64,000 bases of DNA, taken from assembly GCF_013522825.1 (NCBI RefSeq), contig NZ_JAAMQZ010000013.1, positions 61,709 to 125,708 of the forward strand, written 5' to 3'. Positions 38,210 to 48,171 of the stretch are shown one piece after another (within the stretch, counting starts at the first letter, position 1; the number at the start of each line of letters is the position of its first letter). Under the pieces are notes generated by a model. The model had not been told where the DNA came from, ran no database searches, and saw only the letters and a program-made list of their open reading frames with translations. The translations under genes were made by a program, and so were the position numbers. The stretch is from Stutzerimonas stutzeri (GTDB lineage: Bacteria; Pseudomonadota; Gammaproteobacteria; Pseudomonadales; Pseudomonadaceae).

Positions 38210-38992
38210 ATGTCCACCTCCATTCCCCAGGTTCGCGTAGAAGCGCTGGCATCGGCATTCACCGAGCAGGCACAAGCCTGGGCGCTGCGCCTGGAACTGC
38301 CCTTACAAGCGGACGAGGCCGAATTCGTGCTGCAGTTGGGCGAAAACGGCCTGCAACTGCAGCAGCTCGGTGATCAGGCGCCGGGGCCAGTGCGGGTGGA
38401 TTTCGTCGAGGGCGGTGCGGCTCACAGGCGCCAGTTTGGCGGCGGTAGCGGGCAGATGATCGCCAAGGCCGTGGGCATTCAGCCGGGTATTCGCCCCAGC
38501 GTGCTGGACGCCACGGCAGGCCTGGGGCGGGATGCTTTCGTGCTGGCGTCTCTGGGCTGCGAGATGAAGTTGTGCGAGCGGCAACCGCTGATTGCTGCAC
38601 TGCTGGAAGACGGCTTGGCGCGTGCCCGGCAGGACTCTGAAGTTGCGCCCATCGTTGCCCGCATGCAACTGCGGCAGGGTGATGCCATCGAACTGATGCG
38701 CCAGTGGCAGGGCGAGCCACCACAGGTCATCTACCTGGACCCGATGTTTCCGCACCGGGAAAAGAGCGCGCTGGTGAAAAAGGAAATGCGTCTGTTCCGG
38801 CCTTTCGTGGGTGACGATCTGGATGCGGCCTCTCTGCTGGCCCAGGCACTGACGCTGGCCAGTCATCGCGTGGTGGTGAAGCGCCCGCGCAAGGCGCCGG
38901 CCATCGAGGGTGTCAAACCGGGCTATAGCCTGGAGGGCAAATCCAGCCGCTACGACATTTATCCCAGGAAGAAGCTGCAGCCCGACGGCTGA
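38210..38992 (+). CDS. rsmJ: 16S rRNA m2G1516 methyltransferase RsmJ
   Basis: A 260-residue SAM-dependent methyltransferase. SAM-binding [17 protein letters not shown] is followed by LCERQPL and the catalytic YLDPMFPHR motif. It methylates G1516 of 16S rRNA. Start 38210 gives the family N-terminus; a longer frame overlaps the extensin-like gene. Gene order matches the P. aeruginosa tsaB-rsmJ neighbourhood. Confidence 0.94.
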   Translation: MSTSIPQVRVEALASAFTEQAQAWALRLELPLQADEAEFVLQLGENGLQLQQLGDQAPGPVRVDFVEGGAAHRRQFGGGSGQMIAKAVGIQPGIRPSVLDATAGLGRDAFVLASLGCEMKLCERQPLIAALLEDGLARARQDSEVAPIVARMQLRQGDAIELMRQWQGEPPQVIYLDPMFPHREKSALVKKEMRLFRPFVGDDLDAASLLAQALTLASHRVVVKRPRKAPAIEGVKPGYSLEGKSSRYDIYPRKKLQPDG

Positions 38993-39145
38993 GCGGATCG
39001 TTCTCTTGACGGCGAGCAAGTTACAGCGCTCTGGCGGTCTTTGTTTCCGTGATGCCCTTGCTTAATACCGCCAACAATGGCATTTCTAGGTCAGGCCGTT
39101 CGAGGCTGAGCGGTGGTTACCTAGAGCGTTTAGAAGGAATAGCGT

Positions 39146-39565
39146 ATGCAGATCCAAGTTCACAGCGATAACCACATCGACGGAAGCGCCCGCCTTGCTG
39201 AGTGGGTCAGTGCCAGCGTTGCCGACAAGCTGGATCGGTTCGACGACGAAGTCACTCGGGTAGTGGTCCATCTGAACGACGAGAACGGGGTCAAGGCTGG
39301 CGCACAGGACAAGCGTTGCCAGATCGAAGCACGACCCAAGGGGCTGCAACCCATCTCGGTCACACACAAGGCCGAATCGCTGGAATTGGCGGTCGATGGC
39401 GCCATCATCAAGCTGAACAACGCCCTGCAACATCAGTTCGGCAAACTGCGCAGCAAGCGCGCGGCGGCACCGGTGCCGCTGGAAGGCGAGACCCTTGAAG
39501 TCGAAGGTCGGGACGCACTACTGGAGGAAGATTTTCTTGCCGATGAGCAACTGCGCTCGTCCTGA
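39146..39565 (+). CDS. HPF/RaiA-family ribosome-associated protein
   Basis: A 139-residue protein. Residues 1-100 match the hibernation-factor domain (MQIQVHSDNHIDGS, then VVVHLNDENG and QIEARPKGLQPI). The remaining 40 residues are an acidic extension not seen in short HPF or YfiA and unlike the dimerisation domain of long HPF. It likely binds the 30S decoding region under stress. It is separate from the rpoN-linked hpf gene expected elsewhere, so it is probably a paralogue. Confidence 0.85.
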   Translation: MQIQVHSDNHIDGSARLAEWVSASVADKLDRFDDEVTRVVVHLNDENGVKAGAQDKRCQIEARPKGLQPISVTHKAESLELAVDGAIIKLNNALQHQFGKLRSKRAAAPVPLEGETLEVEGRDALLEEDFLADEQLRSS

Positions 39566-39614
39566 CTCGATACGTAACACCAGCCAGTGCGCTGGTTGAA
39601 CAACCCCCGAAACA

Positions 39615-39641
39615 GGCAGGCATCGGCAGACGATGCCTGCC
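39615..39641. terminator. Strong hairpin downstream of the HPF-like gene
   Basis: A perfect 11-bp stem (GGCAGGCATCG / CGATGCCTGCC) with a 5-base loop lies 50 bases after the stop. A second weaker hairpin (ACCAGC / GCTGGT) is just upstream near 39579-39596. No T-run follows, so it may mark a transcript end without being a classic terminator. Confidence 0.5.
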
Positions 39642-39744
39642 CCTCGCAACGCCCTGTCATCGTCTCGATTCGCCTGCGGTTGAACTGTACGCGGCGGGCT
39701 CCCTCTACTGAATGAACCGTCCCGATAGTTCTGGAGCCTGCACC

Positions 39745-40002
39745 ATGGAATTGCCCAACAAAGACCTTGGCACCCTGTTCGCACAACTCGGTTTGCCCTC
39801 AGATCCAGCCAGCATCGATGAATTCATCGCCACCCATCGACCGCTGCCCAATCACATAAAGGTGTCCGAGGCACCGTTCTGGAATGAAGCTCAGGGCTCA
39901 TTTCTCAAGGAACAACTGCTGGATGATGCCGAATGGGCGCCTGTGGTCGATGAGCTCAACGTGCGCCTGCATGAGCAGGTCGACGACGCTCCGCAGGATT
40001 GA
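39745..40002 (+). CDS. DUF2789 family protein
   Basis: An 85-residue protein matching the DUF2789 pattern: MELPNKDLGTLFAQLGLPS at the start and SFLKEQLLDDAEWAPVVDEL near the end. Function unknown. ATG 39745 is preferred over the in-frame ATG at 39712, which adds an out-of-family tail. Confidence 0.88.
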   Translation: MELPNKDLGTLFAQLGLPSDPASIDEFIATHRPLPNHIKVSEAPFWNEAQGSFLKEQLLDDAEWAPVVDELNVRLHEQVDDAPQD

Positions 40003-40081
40003 ATACATTCAGGCCGCCGGACCTGGCTGTTAGAATCCGCACTCCAGCGCACCTGCAGCGCGCCGCTTCGTAAGGGAAACC

Positions 40082-40897
40082 ATGAATTCCGTACCTCCGG
40101 CCCTCGATGTCGAGGCGCGTTACACCTGTGCCAGAAATCTCGCGCTGGAGGCGGCGCAACTGGGAATGGGTCATTACCGCCAGCGCAACAAACTGCTTGT
40201 CGAGCACAAGGGCAATGATCTGCAGGATGTCGTCAGCATCGCCGACAGGCAGATCGAAGACTTCATTCGCGCACGGCTTGCCGGGCGCTTTCCGGAAGAT
40301 GGCTTTCTCGGCGAAGAAAGCGGCAGCTCCGATCTCGCCGCCCGCTGCGTGTGGGTGATTGATCCTATCGATGGTACGGCCTGCTTCGTCAACGGCCTGC
40401 ACAACTGGTGTGTGTCCATCGGTCTGCTGATCGATGGTGAGCCGTACCTGGGCGCGATTGCCGATCCCAATCACGATGAGCTCTTCCATGGCTGTCTGGG
40501 GCAGGGGGCCTTTGTCAACGACACGCCACTGCAGGTCAGCGCAGCCACGCATGTAGCGCAGGGCCTGACCGGCACCGGCACCTTTCATCCGCGCGGCAAG
40601 GAGCACTTCATCCCGTTTCTGGAAAAGCTGCTGGCCGAAGGTGGAATGTTCTTTCGCAATGGTTCCGGCGCGCTGATGACGGCTTACGTCGCGGCAGGAC
40701 GCTTGCTCGGCTACTACGAAACCGAACTCAAGAGCTGGGATTGTCTGGCGGGGCTGGTGCTGCTGAAGGAGGCGGGCGGGCAGGTGAACGACTTTTTCCG
40801 TGACGACGGGTTGTTGCGTGGCAATCCCTATCTGGTGGCCTGTCCGGGTGTCTATGGGCAATTGGCCGCCATGATTGGCCCGTCGCTGGACGGCTGA
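40082..40897 (+). CDS. Inositol-monophosphatase-family phosphatase
   Basis: A 271-residue Li-sensitive-type phosphatase. Metal-site motifs are GEESG (about 80), DPIDGT (about 97-102) and the C-terminal SWDCLAG. The family includes SuhB, CysQ and histidinol-phosphate phosphatases; the substrate cannot be set from sequence. It is not the canonical suhB by neighbourhood. Confidence 0.88.
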   Translation: MNSVPPALDVEARYTCARNLALEAAQLGMGHYRQRNKLLVEHKGNDLQDVVSIADRQIEDFIRARLAGRFPEDGFLGEESGSSDLAARCVWVIDPIDGTACFVNGLHNWCVSIGLLIDGEPYLGAIADPNHDELFHGCLGQGAFVNDTPLQVSAATHVAQGLTGTGTFHPRGKEHFIPFLEKLLAEGGMFFRNGSGALMTAYVAAGRLLGYYETELKSWDCLAGLVLLKEAGGQVNDFFRDDGLLRGNPYLVACPGVYGQLAAMIGPSLDG

Positions 40898-40947
40898 CCG
40901 GCACGGCGTCAGCTATTGGCGAGGCACTCCGGCAACTCTTGCCCGCC

Positions 40948-41021
40948 GTGGGAGCGGGCCATGCCCGCGAATCGATGCCCGAGCATCGGTACGGCTCCAA
41001 TCGCGGCCAAGGCAAGGCCGC
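40948..41021. repeat. REP palindromes adjacent to the IS110 element
   Basis: Three hairpins stand in a row: GCGGGC-CAT-GCCCGC (40954-40968), GATGC/GCATC (40974-40987), and GCGGCC/GGCCGC (41003-41021). The first and third are REP cores like those at 26054-26158, in opposite orientation. The insertion sequence begins a few bases later. Several IS110-family elements of Pseudomonas are known to insert at REPs. Confidence 0.75.
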
Positions 41022-41042
41022 TTGTATGGCGTTAGGGTAGGA

Positions 41043-41207
41043 ACCTGTCGGGGGTGGAGGGACAAAGTCCGCTTCTGCAAGCCAGACGGTGGGAGACTTC
41101 CCCCATCCACGCGCTCACGACAAGCGCCGATAAGGAATCCATCGGATTGAGTGGCCGCTCATACCGACAATACCGGCAAGCCTGCGCCATTGTGAGCCCC
41201 GACAGGT
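41043..41207 (+). ncRNA. Candidate bridge RNA of the IS110 element
   Basis: An 11-bp perfect stem ACCTGTCGGGG / CCCCGACAGGT (41043-41053 with 41197-41207) closes a 165-base region. Inside lie GTGGAGGG / CCC-bulge-TCCAC (41054-41061 with about 41102-41110), GGGA-GACT-TCCC, GCGCT/AGCGC and CCGAT/ATCGG hairpins. IS110 elements are known to express a structured RNA from the non-coding end that pairs with target and donor DNA. Size, position and folding fit; the guide loops are not assigned. Confidence 0.5.
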
Positions 41208-41236
41208 GATCTTCATCTTCCCCGTCGGAGAGCGCC

Positions 41237-42187
41237 ATGACAAGCCAAGTTGCAGTTATCGGAATCGATGTGGCCGAGGAGACGCTGAGCGTCTGCGATA
41301 CGCGGTCTGGTGAGGTGTTCGAGCTGGCTAATGACCGTCGCACGATCAAGGCCTGGCTCAAGACCCTACCTGGGTGCTGCGCCATCGCTATCGAAGCCAC
41401 GGGCATCTACCACATGGATGTTGCGACCCTGGCTCATGCCAAGGGGCACCGGATTTACGTCATTAACGGCTTGCGCCTGAGCAACTATCGCAAGGGCATC
41501 GGTGGGCGAAACAAGGACGACCGTAGCGACGCCCAACTGTTGGCCCGTTACCTGTCTCATGAGCAGACTCAACTGGAGCCCTGGCAACCGCCGAGCAAGG
41601 CGTACTGCCGCTTGCAGACGTTGTTACATCGTCGGGCAACGCTCGTTCGTAGCGCGACATCGCTGCGTCAGAGCTTCTCTCAGGACCGTACACTGGCCAA
41701 TGCACTGAAGCCGGTCCTCAAGCGTATGGCCGTCCTGGAGCGGCGCTTGGAGAAGGCGATTCAGACAACTCTGGACGAGGCCGGCTTGAAGGAACAGAGC
41801 AAGCGCTGCCAAGCCATCGAGGGTATTGGGCCTCTGACTGCTGCAGCGCTGAACCTGGCGTTTCTGCGAGGGTACTTTCGCAACAGCGACGCCTTCATCG
41901 CATTTCTGGGACTGGACGTGCGGCTCAAGGAGTCTGGTCGTTACAGCGGTCGACGGAAGCTGACCAAGCAAGGTGATCCGGAGATCCGCCGGCTACTGCA
42001 CAACGCCGCCATGTCTGCAGCCCGGACCAAACGATGGAAGGAAATCTATCTGGGCTATCTAGCACGCGGACTGAAGAAAACCGAAGCTTTGACCATCCTG
42101 GCCCGTAAACTCGCCCGAATTGCCTTTGCCCTCATGCAGACGCAGACGGCCTACCAACCACAGGAGGTGAGGCCGTCGTTGACATAG
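41237..42187 (+). CDS. IS110-family transposase (bridge-RNA-type recombinase)
   Basis: A 316-residue intact transposase. The N-terminal RuvC-like DEDD domain begins IGIDVAEETLSVCD, has AIEATGIYH, and the DDRSDAQLLARYL segment carries acidic residues. The C-terminal Transposase_20 domain has AIEGIGPLTAAAL and the catalytic-Ser region with SGRYSGRRKLTKQGDPEIRR. A GGAG ribosome-binding site at 41227-41230 is 6 bases from the ATG. No frameshift is seen, so the element may be active. Confidence 0.93.
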   Translation: MTSQVAVIGIDVAEETLSVCDTRSGEVFELANDRRTIKAWLKTLPGCCAIAIEATGIYHMDVATLAHAKGHRIYVINGLRLSNYRKGIGGRNKDDRSDAQLLARYLSHEQTQLEPWQPPSKAYCRLQTLLHRRATLVRSATSLRQSFSQDRTLANALKPVLKRMAVLERRLEKAIQTTLDEAGLKEQSKRCQAIEGIGPLTAAALNLAFLRGYFRNSDAFIAFLGLDVRLKESGRYSGRRKLTKQGDPEIRRLLHNAAMSAARTKRWKEIYLGYLARGLKKTEALTILARKLARIAFALMQTQTAYQPQEVRPSLT

Positions 42188-42214
42188 AATCTCCCACAGA
42201 AGGCTTTTCAGGCT

Positions 42215-42670
42215 TCAGTTACGCAGCTCTGGCGGTACGTTGCCACCATGCTCGGCCAGCTTGTGCATCACGGTGCGATGCAGCCAGATATTCATCTGCG
42301 CCGAATCAGCCATTATCTCCGCAGGACACCCCAGTTCGCTGGCCAGCTCCTTGCGTGCCTGCAGGCTGCTGTCCAGACCGAGCAGCTTGAGCAGATCGAC
42401 GATGGAGGTGCGCCAGTTCAACTGTTCAGGATGGGTCGTGGCCATGCCATCGAGCTTCGCCGATACATCCACAGCGGTGACAGGAGCCGCTGAAGCATTG
42501 GTAGTCGTTGATGGAGTGCTGGTGGCGTTGCTGACTGTATCCGGTCGTTCGGAATCGACAACCGTATCAGTGGGGTGCTGGCCGATGCCCGAGTCGGGAG
42601 CCGCAGACTTGTGCGCCTCGTTGCTCACGCCCAAGCCCAGTTTGTCCTTTATCCTGTCGAACAGGCTCAT
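42215..42670 (-). CDS. DUF3597 family protein
   Basis: A 151-residue protein: MSLFDRIKDKLGLG at the start, a Ser/Thr/Ala-rich linker (about 20-65), then the DUF3597 domain (WRTSIVDLLKLLGLDSSLQAR, NIWLHRTVMHKLAEHGG). LysM is absent. Function unknown. The IS110 element lies directly downstream of its stop. Confidence 0.85.
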   Translation of the reverse strand: MSLFDRIKDKLGLGVSNEAHKSAAPDSGIGQHPTDTVVDSERPDTVSNATSTPSTTTNASAAPVTAVDVSAKLDGMATTHPEQLNWRTSIVDLLKLLGLDSSLQARKELASELGCPAEIMADSAQMNIWLHRTVMHKLAEHGGNVPPELRN

Positions 42671-42747
42671 TGAAGGTTCCTCGCTTGATTCGAATGATAA
42701 CGAACGGGGACAGCGAAGCGCTGCGATCCCGTTCGAGGGTGTTCGCG

Positions 42748-42834
42748 TCAGAAAATCAGCATGAACAGGCCGATAACCACCAACAGACCGATCAGGAAAA
42801 TGATGCCGACAGTGCTGCCCAGAAACTTCAGCAT
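42748..42834 (-). CDS. 28-residue hydrophobic membrane peptide
   Basis: A 28-codon gene starting at 42834: a short MLKFLGSTVG head then one membrane helix (IIFLIGLLVVIGLFMLIF). An AGGAG ribosome-binding site stands at good spacing upstream (complement of 42837-42846). Similar short Gly/Leu/Ile-rich peptides are widespread in Pseudomonas. It lies 78 bases upstream of the DUF3597 gene on the same strand and may be co-transcribed with it. Confidence 0.75.
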   Translation of the reverse strand: MLKFLGSTVGIIFLIGLLVVIGLFMLIF

Positions 42835-42909
42835 GAGGAGGACTCCTGTTGCAGTGGGTTCACTATTTCCGACTGGCACCGTCCCTGATCGTTCCCAAAA
42901 ACCGCTGGG

Positions 42910-43281
42910 TTACCCTTTGCCTTCCAGCCAGTTGTGCGCTTCGGTCACCTGGTGCGTATCGAATGCCTTGACCGCCAGACCCGGTATCAGGGCGCCTTCC
43001 AGCGTGCTGGCCTTGCGCACCCATTCACGTGAGCAGACCACTGCGCAGCGGTCGAAGCGGCGGATAAAGCGAAACACCTCGGGAATGCGTGACAGTTCGA
43101 CGGCTACCGCGCCCAGTGTCGGCCAGTCGAAGTCGCCGACCCGGTAGAGCATCTGCCCGTGCTCGATGCCTTCGGATTTTCTCATCAGCTCGTCGAGGGC
43201 GAAGCGCATTTCGCTGCTGTCGAGCTTGCCGGAAAAGTCCACGTCGATGCGTGTGTCGCCAATGCGGGTTACATGGAACAT
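42910..43281 (-). CDS. SpoIIAA-like (STAS/SEC14-fold) small protein
   Basis: A 123-residue protein with the pattern of the SpoIIAA-like family: RIDVDFSGKLDSSEMRFALDEL and LSRIPEVFRFIRRFDRCAVVC with an Ala-rich end. These soluble proteins resemble lipid- or phosphate-signal STAS domains; function unproven. ATG 43281 was chosen from a longer frame because the upstream part runs into a repeat remnant. Confidence 0.8.
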   Translation of the reverse strand: MFHVTRIGDTRIDVDFSGKLDSSEMRFALDELMRKSEGIEHGQMLYRVGDFDWPTLGAVAVELSRIPEVFRFIRRFDRCAVVCSREWVRKASTLEGALIPGLAVKAFDTHQVTEAHNWLEGKG

Positions 43282-43504
43282 GTGGATACCCTCTCGATGC
43301 TTGGAGTTGAGTGGTCCTGTTCCCTTGACGATAGCCCGTATGGCGCGATGGGGTTGTTCGACATTGCGCTTCACCAACCCGACAAGCAGACAATCGAACG
43401 CCACAAGAGACCAATAATTGTCTGTGAATCCGTCCGTCGGATCACGCCTTCGGCTGATTCGACCTGCGACTGGCGGAGAGAGGCGGGGGGCTAACGCGAG
43501 AAAT
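43282..43504. other. Intergenic region with repeat remnant
   Basis: Holds the promoter of the SpoIIAA-like gene and, at 43439-43460, a degenerate copy of the fold-back repeat found at 26000-26014 (here GGATCACGCCTTCGG). No gene seen. Confidence 0.5.
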
Positions 43505-43526
43505 CCCCGCACGCTCAGGTGCGGGG
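43505..43526 (-). terminator. Terminator of the parvulin gene
   Basis: An 8-bp stem (CCCCGCAC / GTGCGGGG, loop GCTCAG) stands nine bases beyond the ppiC stop. On the minus strand it is followed by ATTTC, a weak U-tract. Confidence 0.7.
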
Positions 43527-43534
43527 GCGAGCGA

Positions 43535-43816
43535 TCAGTCCTGGCGGCTGGTCACTTCCAGCAGGTGGTAACCGAACTGGGTCTTGACCGGGCCTTGCAC
43601 GACGTTGAGCGGCGCGCTGAATACCACGGTATCGAATTCCCTCACCATCTGGCCGGGGCCGAACGAGCCCAGGTCTCCGCCCTGACGGCTGGACGGGCAG
43701 GTGGAGTTGTCCTTGGCAACCTGAGCGAAATCGGCGCCGCCTTCGATGGCTGCTTTCAGTTCGTTGCACTTGTCTTCAGTGGGGACCAGGATGTGGCGGG
43801 CAGTGGCTCGGGCCAT
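43535..43816 (-). CDS. ppiC: Parvulin-type peptidyl-prolyl isomerase
   Basis: A 93-residue stand-alone parvulin: ARHILVPTEDKCNELK, GGDLGSFGPGQMV, and the terminal TQFGYHLLEV are the family landmarks, including the active-site His, Cys-to-Asp region and Phe. Length equals E. coli PpiC. There is no signal peptide, so it should act in the cytoplasm. Confidence 0.94.
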   Translation of the reverse strand: MARATARHILVPTEDKCNELKAAIEGGADFAQVAKDNSTCPSSRQGGDLGSFGPGQMVREFDTVVFSAPLNVVQGPVKTQFGYHLLEVTSRQD

Positions 43817-43862
43817 GGGGGTACTCCGTCTTGAGAAGACGCTGAGACTAGCCTAGTTCAGA

Positions 43863-43994
43863 CTGTGTGAAAACTACTGCGCTCGGCCATGCTGCGTTAA
43901 AAACAGGCTCAAAATGCTCATTTACAGCTCGTAAACTGCGCTTTTTCGCCTGTTTTTGCCTTGCCTGACCTTCGCTCGCTACGTTTTCACACAG
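43863..43994. repeat. 132-bp palindromic MITE-like repeat
   Basis: The outer arms CTGTGTGAAAAC / GTTTTCACACAG are perfect (43863-43874 and 43983-43994). A nested pair AAAAACAGGC / GCCTGTTTTT (43899-43908 and 43948-43957) and a central TTTAC / GTAAA (43921-43935) make the element one long fold-back. I recall this sequence type recurring in Pseudomonas genomes. It codes for nothing and lies between ppiC and glpD. Confidence 0.8.
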
Positions 43995-44035
43995 CCTGTA
44001 GTTGCCAGCTGTTTCAAATACACGGGCGTGTGCTT

Positions 44036-45577
44036 TCAGGAAGGAGCCGGAGCAGCCAGCTTCAGATAACGCCGCAAACGCTCCTGCTCCCGCGGCGTGA
44101 AGGTCAGGCCGAGTTTGGTTCGCCGCCAGAGAATGTCTTCGGCCTGGGTCGCCCATTCTTCTCGGCACAGATAATCCACTTCCTGTGCATACAGGTCCTG
44201 GCCGAGGCATTCACGCAGGTCGGCAATCGCACGAGCCTCACCCAGCATGCGCCAGACGCGATTGCCATAAAGGCTTGCCCAGCGCTGCGCCAGCGACTCA
44301 TCGATACCCTGGACCTTTGCTTTCAGCTCTTCGGCCAGGGCCTGCGGCGTGCTCATGTCTTCGCCGCCGGGCAGGCTTTCGCTGGCCGTCCAGGGCGCGC
44401 CCATGCCCACGAAATAGGGGCCTAGTTGCGTCAGTACCGCCTCGGCCAGCCGGCGATAGGTGGTCAGCTTGCCGCCGAATACCGAGAGCAGGGGCGCCTG
44501 CTGCGCGGTCGTCAGGGACAGGCTGTAGTCGCGCGTGACCACGGCGGGGTTGTTGGACTGATCATCGCGCAACGGACGGACGCCAGCGAAGCTGTGCAGG
44601 ATGTCCCGGGCCGTCAGTTGCCGGCGAAAATGGGCGTTGCTGACTTCCAGCAGGTAGCGGATCTCGTCCTCGCTGATAGCGACCTTCGCCGGATCGCCCC
44701 GGTATTCACGATCCGTGGTGCCGATCAGGGTGTAGTGCTCCAGATAGGGAATCACGAAGACAATGCGCTGATCCTCGCTCTGCAGGATATACGCCTGCTC
44801 GCCCTCATATAGCCTGGGTACGATGAGGTGGCTGCCCTGCACGAGCCGGATGCGATAGGGCGAACGCTGCTGCAGGTTTTCCCCGAGAAATTGCGCCCCC
44901 CAGGGGCCGGTGGCATTCACCAGCGCCTTGGCGCAAAGGGAAAGACGAGTGCCGTCCGCCTGCTGCAACTCGAGATGCCAGAGGCCATCGTCCCGCCGGG
45001 CGCTCAGGCAGCGGGTGCGGGTATGGATGTGCGCGCCTTTTTCCCGTGCCGCCATGGCATTGAGCACGACCAGACGCGCATCGTCCACCTGGCAATCCGC
45101 GTATTCGAAGCCACGCCGGATGTCCGGCTTGAGCGGGCTGTCGGCGCCGAAATGCAGGCTGCGCGAGGCGGGGAGCCGTTTGCGTCTGCCGAGATGATCG
45201 TAAAGAAACAGGCCGGCACGGATCACCCAGGCCGGGCGCAGATGCGGGCGGTGCGGCAGCACGAAACGCAACGGCCTGATGATATGCGGCGCCTTGGCGA
45301 GCAGCACTTCGCGTTCCGCCAGTGATTCGCGCACCAGACGGAACTCGTAGTGTTCGAGATAACGCAGGCCACCGTGGATCAGCTTGCTGCTCGCCGAAGA
45401 CGTATGGCTGGCGAGATCGTCGCGCTCGCAGAGAAACACCGATAGCCCGCGACCTGCCGCATCGGCGGCGATACCCACGCCATTGATGCCTCCGCCGATC
45501 ACGGCGATGTCGTAAATCTCGGAGACGATGCGGGCAGGGTCAGTCACGGTGCTCTCGTCGAATGAACAGGCGCGCAT
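44036..45577 (-). CDS. glpD: Aerobic glycerol-3-phosphate dehydrogenase
   Basis: A 513-residue FAD enzyme of the inner membrane face that oxidises glycerol 3-phosphate to dihydroxyacetone phosphate and reduces quinone. It has GGGINGVGIAADAAGRG for FAD, SSKLIHGGLRYLEHYEF, and the C-terminal DAO region with DILWRRTKLGL. A GTG at 45547 is an alternative start. It begins 14 bases after glpK, so the two form one operon. Confidence 0.95.
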   Translation of the reverse strand: MRACSFDESTVTDPARIVSEIYDIAVIGGGINGVGIAADAAGRGLSVFLCERDDLASHTSSASSKLIHGGLRYLEHYEFRLVRESLAEREVLLAKAPHIIRPLRFVLPHRPHLRPAWVIRAGLFLYDHLGRRKRLPASRSLHFGADSPLKPDIRRGFEYADCQVDDARLVVLNAMAAREKGAHIHTRTRCLSARRDDGLWHLELQQADGTRLSLCAKALVNATGPWGAQFLGENLQQRSPYRIRLVQGSHLIVPRLYEGEQAYILQSEDQRIVFVIPYLEHYTLIGTTDREYRGDPAKVAISEDEIRYLLEVSNAHFRRQLTARDILHSFAGVRPLRDDQSNNPAVVTRDYSLSLTTAQQAPLLSVFGGKLTTYRRLAEAVLTQLGPYFVGMGAPWTASESLPGGEDMSTPQALAEELKAKVQGIDESLAQRWASLYGNRVWRMLGEARAIADLRECLGQDLYAQEVDYLCREEWATQAEDILWRRTKLGLTFTPREQERLRRYLKLAAPAPS

Positions 45578-45591
45578 CGTATCACCCTGGA

Positions 45592-47647
<2,056 letters not shown>

Positions 47648-47839
47648 GGAGCCTCCGCGCAAATAACGGACTGTTTCCATGAGAACGGCACTGCCAGCAA
47701 TGATTCGTCGACCAGCTCCGGTTTCCAGAATAATGCGAAGGTTCGTTTACCCTCTGTTTACATCTGCCTGACGGCAACTGACGCAGCGGCGGCGTTTCAT
47801 GGAGGCGGGGAATGTGCCCTGTCACGAAAGGAGAGCTCC

Positions 47840-48148
47840 ATGTTCAGTCGCATACTCAAGGTCGGTCTGCTGACCGGTTGCCTGGTCGCTGCCGGCAACG
47901 CCTCGGCCGCCGATCGCAATGTCGTGGTTCCGGTGCTGGCCGGCGCGGCGGTGGGTGCGGTGCTGGTCGCGGTGCTTGCGGATTCGCCGGATGATCGGCA
48001 CCGGCATCACTCGGCGCGCCATCATCATCGACCACCAGCCCCCAAGTACTACAGACATTACCCGCGACACGCCCCGCGCGCGGTAAGGCACGGCTATCAC
48101 GGCAAGCAATACATCCTGGTTCCGGTCGAGCGCCATGGGCGTCGGTGA
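47840..48148 (+). CDS. Small exported histidine-rich protein
   Basis: A 102-residue protein. Signal peptide (about 1-23, ending NASAA), a Gly/Ala/Val hydrophobic segment (about 28-48), then a basic tail with 11 His in the last 52 residues (RHRHHSARHHHR and on). AAAGGAGAG stands seven bases before the ATG. The tail could bind metal or nucleic acid; no family recognised. It may be anchored in the inner membrane by the second segment. Confidence 0.72.
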   Translation: MFSRILKVGLLTGCLVAAGNASAADRNVVVPVLAGAAVGAVLVAVLADSPDDRHRHHSARHHHRPPAPKYYRHYPRHAPRAVRHGYHGKQYILVPVERHGRR

Positions 48149-48171
48149 GGGCGCCACTGAGCATTGCCAGC

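Larger units (their letters stand above)
41031..42200 (+). mobile_element. IS110-family insertion sequence
   Basis: About 1.17 kb: a 200-base structured 5' non-coding part, one DEDD transposase gene and a very short 3' end. Limits are approximate, because IS110 elements lack terminal inverted repeats and usually make no target duplication. GTGGGAGA (41089-41096) recurs inverted as TCTCCCAC (42190-42197), a possible subterminal pair. The long left and short right non-coding parts fit the IS110 subgroup better than IS1111. Confidence 0.8.

Noticed and set aside
41089..42197. GTGGGAGA / TCTCCCAC as terminal inverted repeats that define the IS ends
   Set aside because: Eight bases only, and the left copy lies inside the leader, over 40 bases from the apparent edge; IS110 elements do not have terminal inverted repeats. 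Kept only as a possible subterminal pair.
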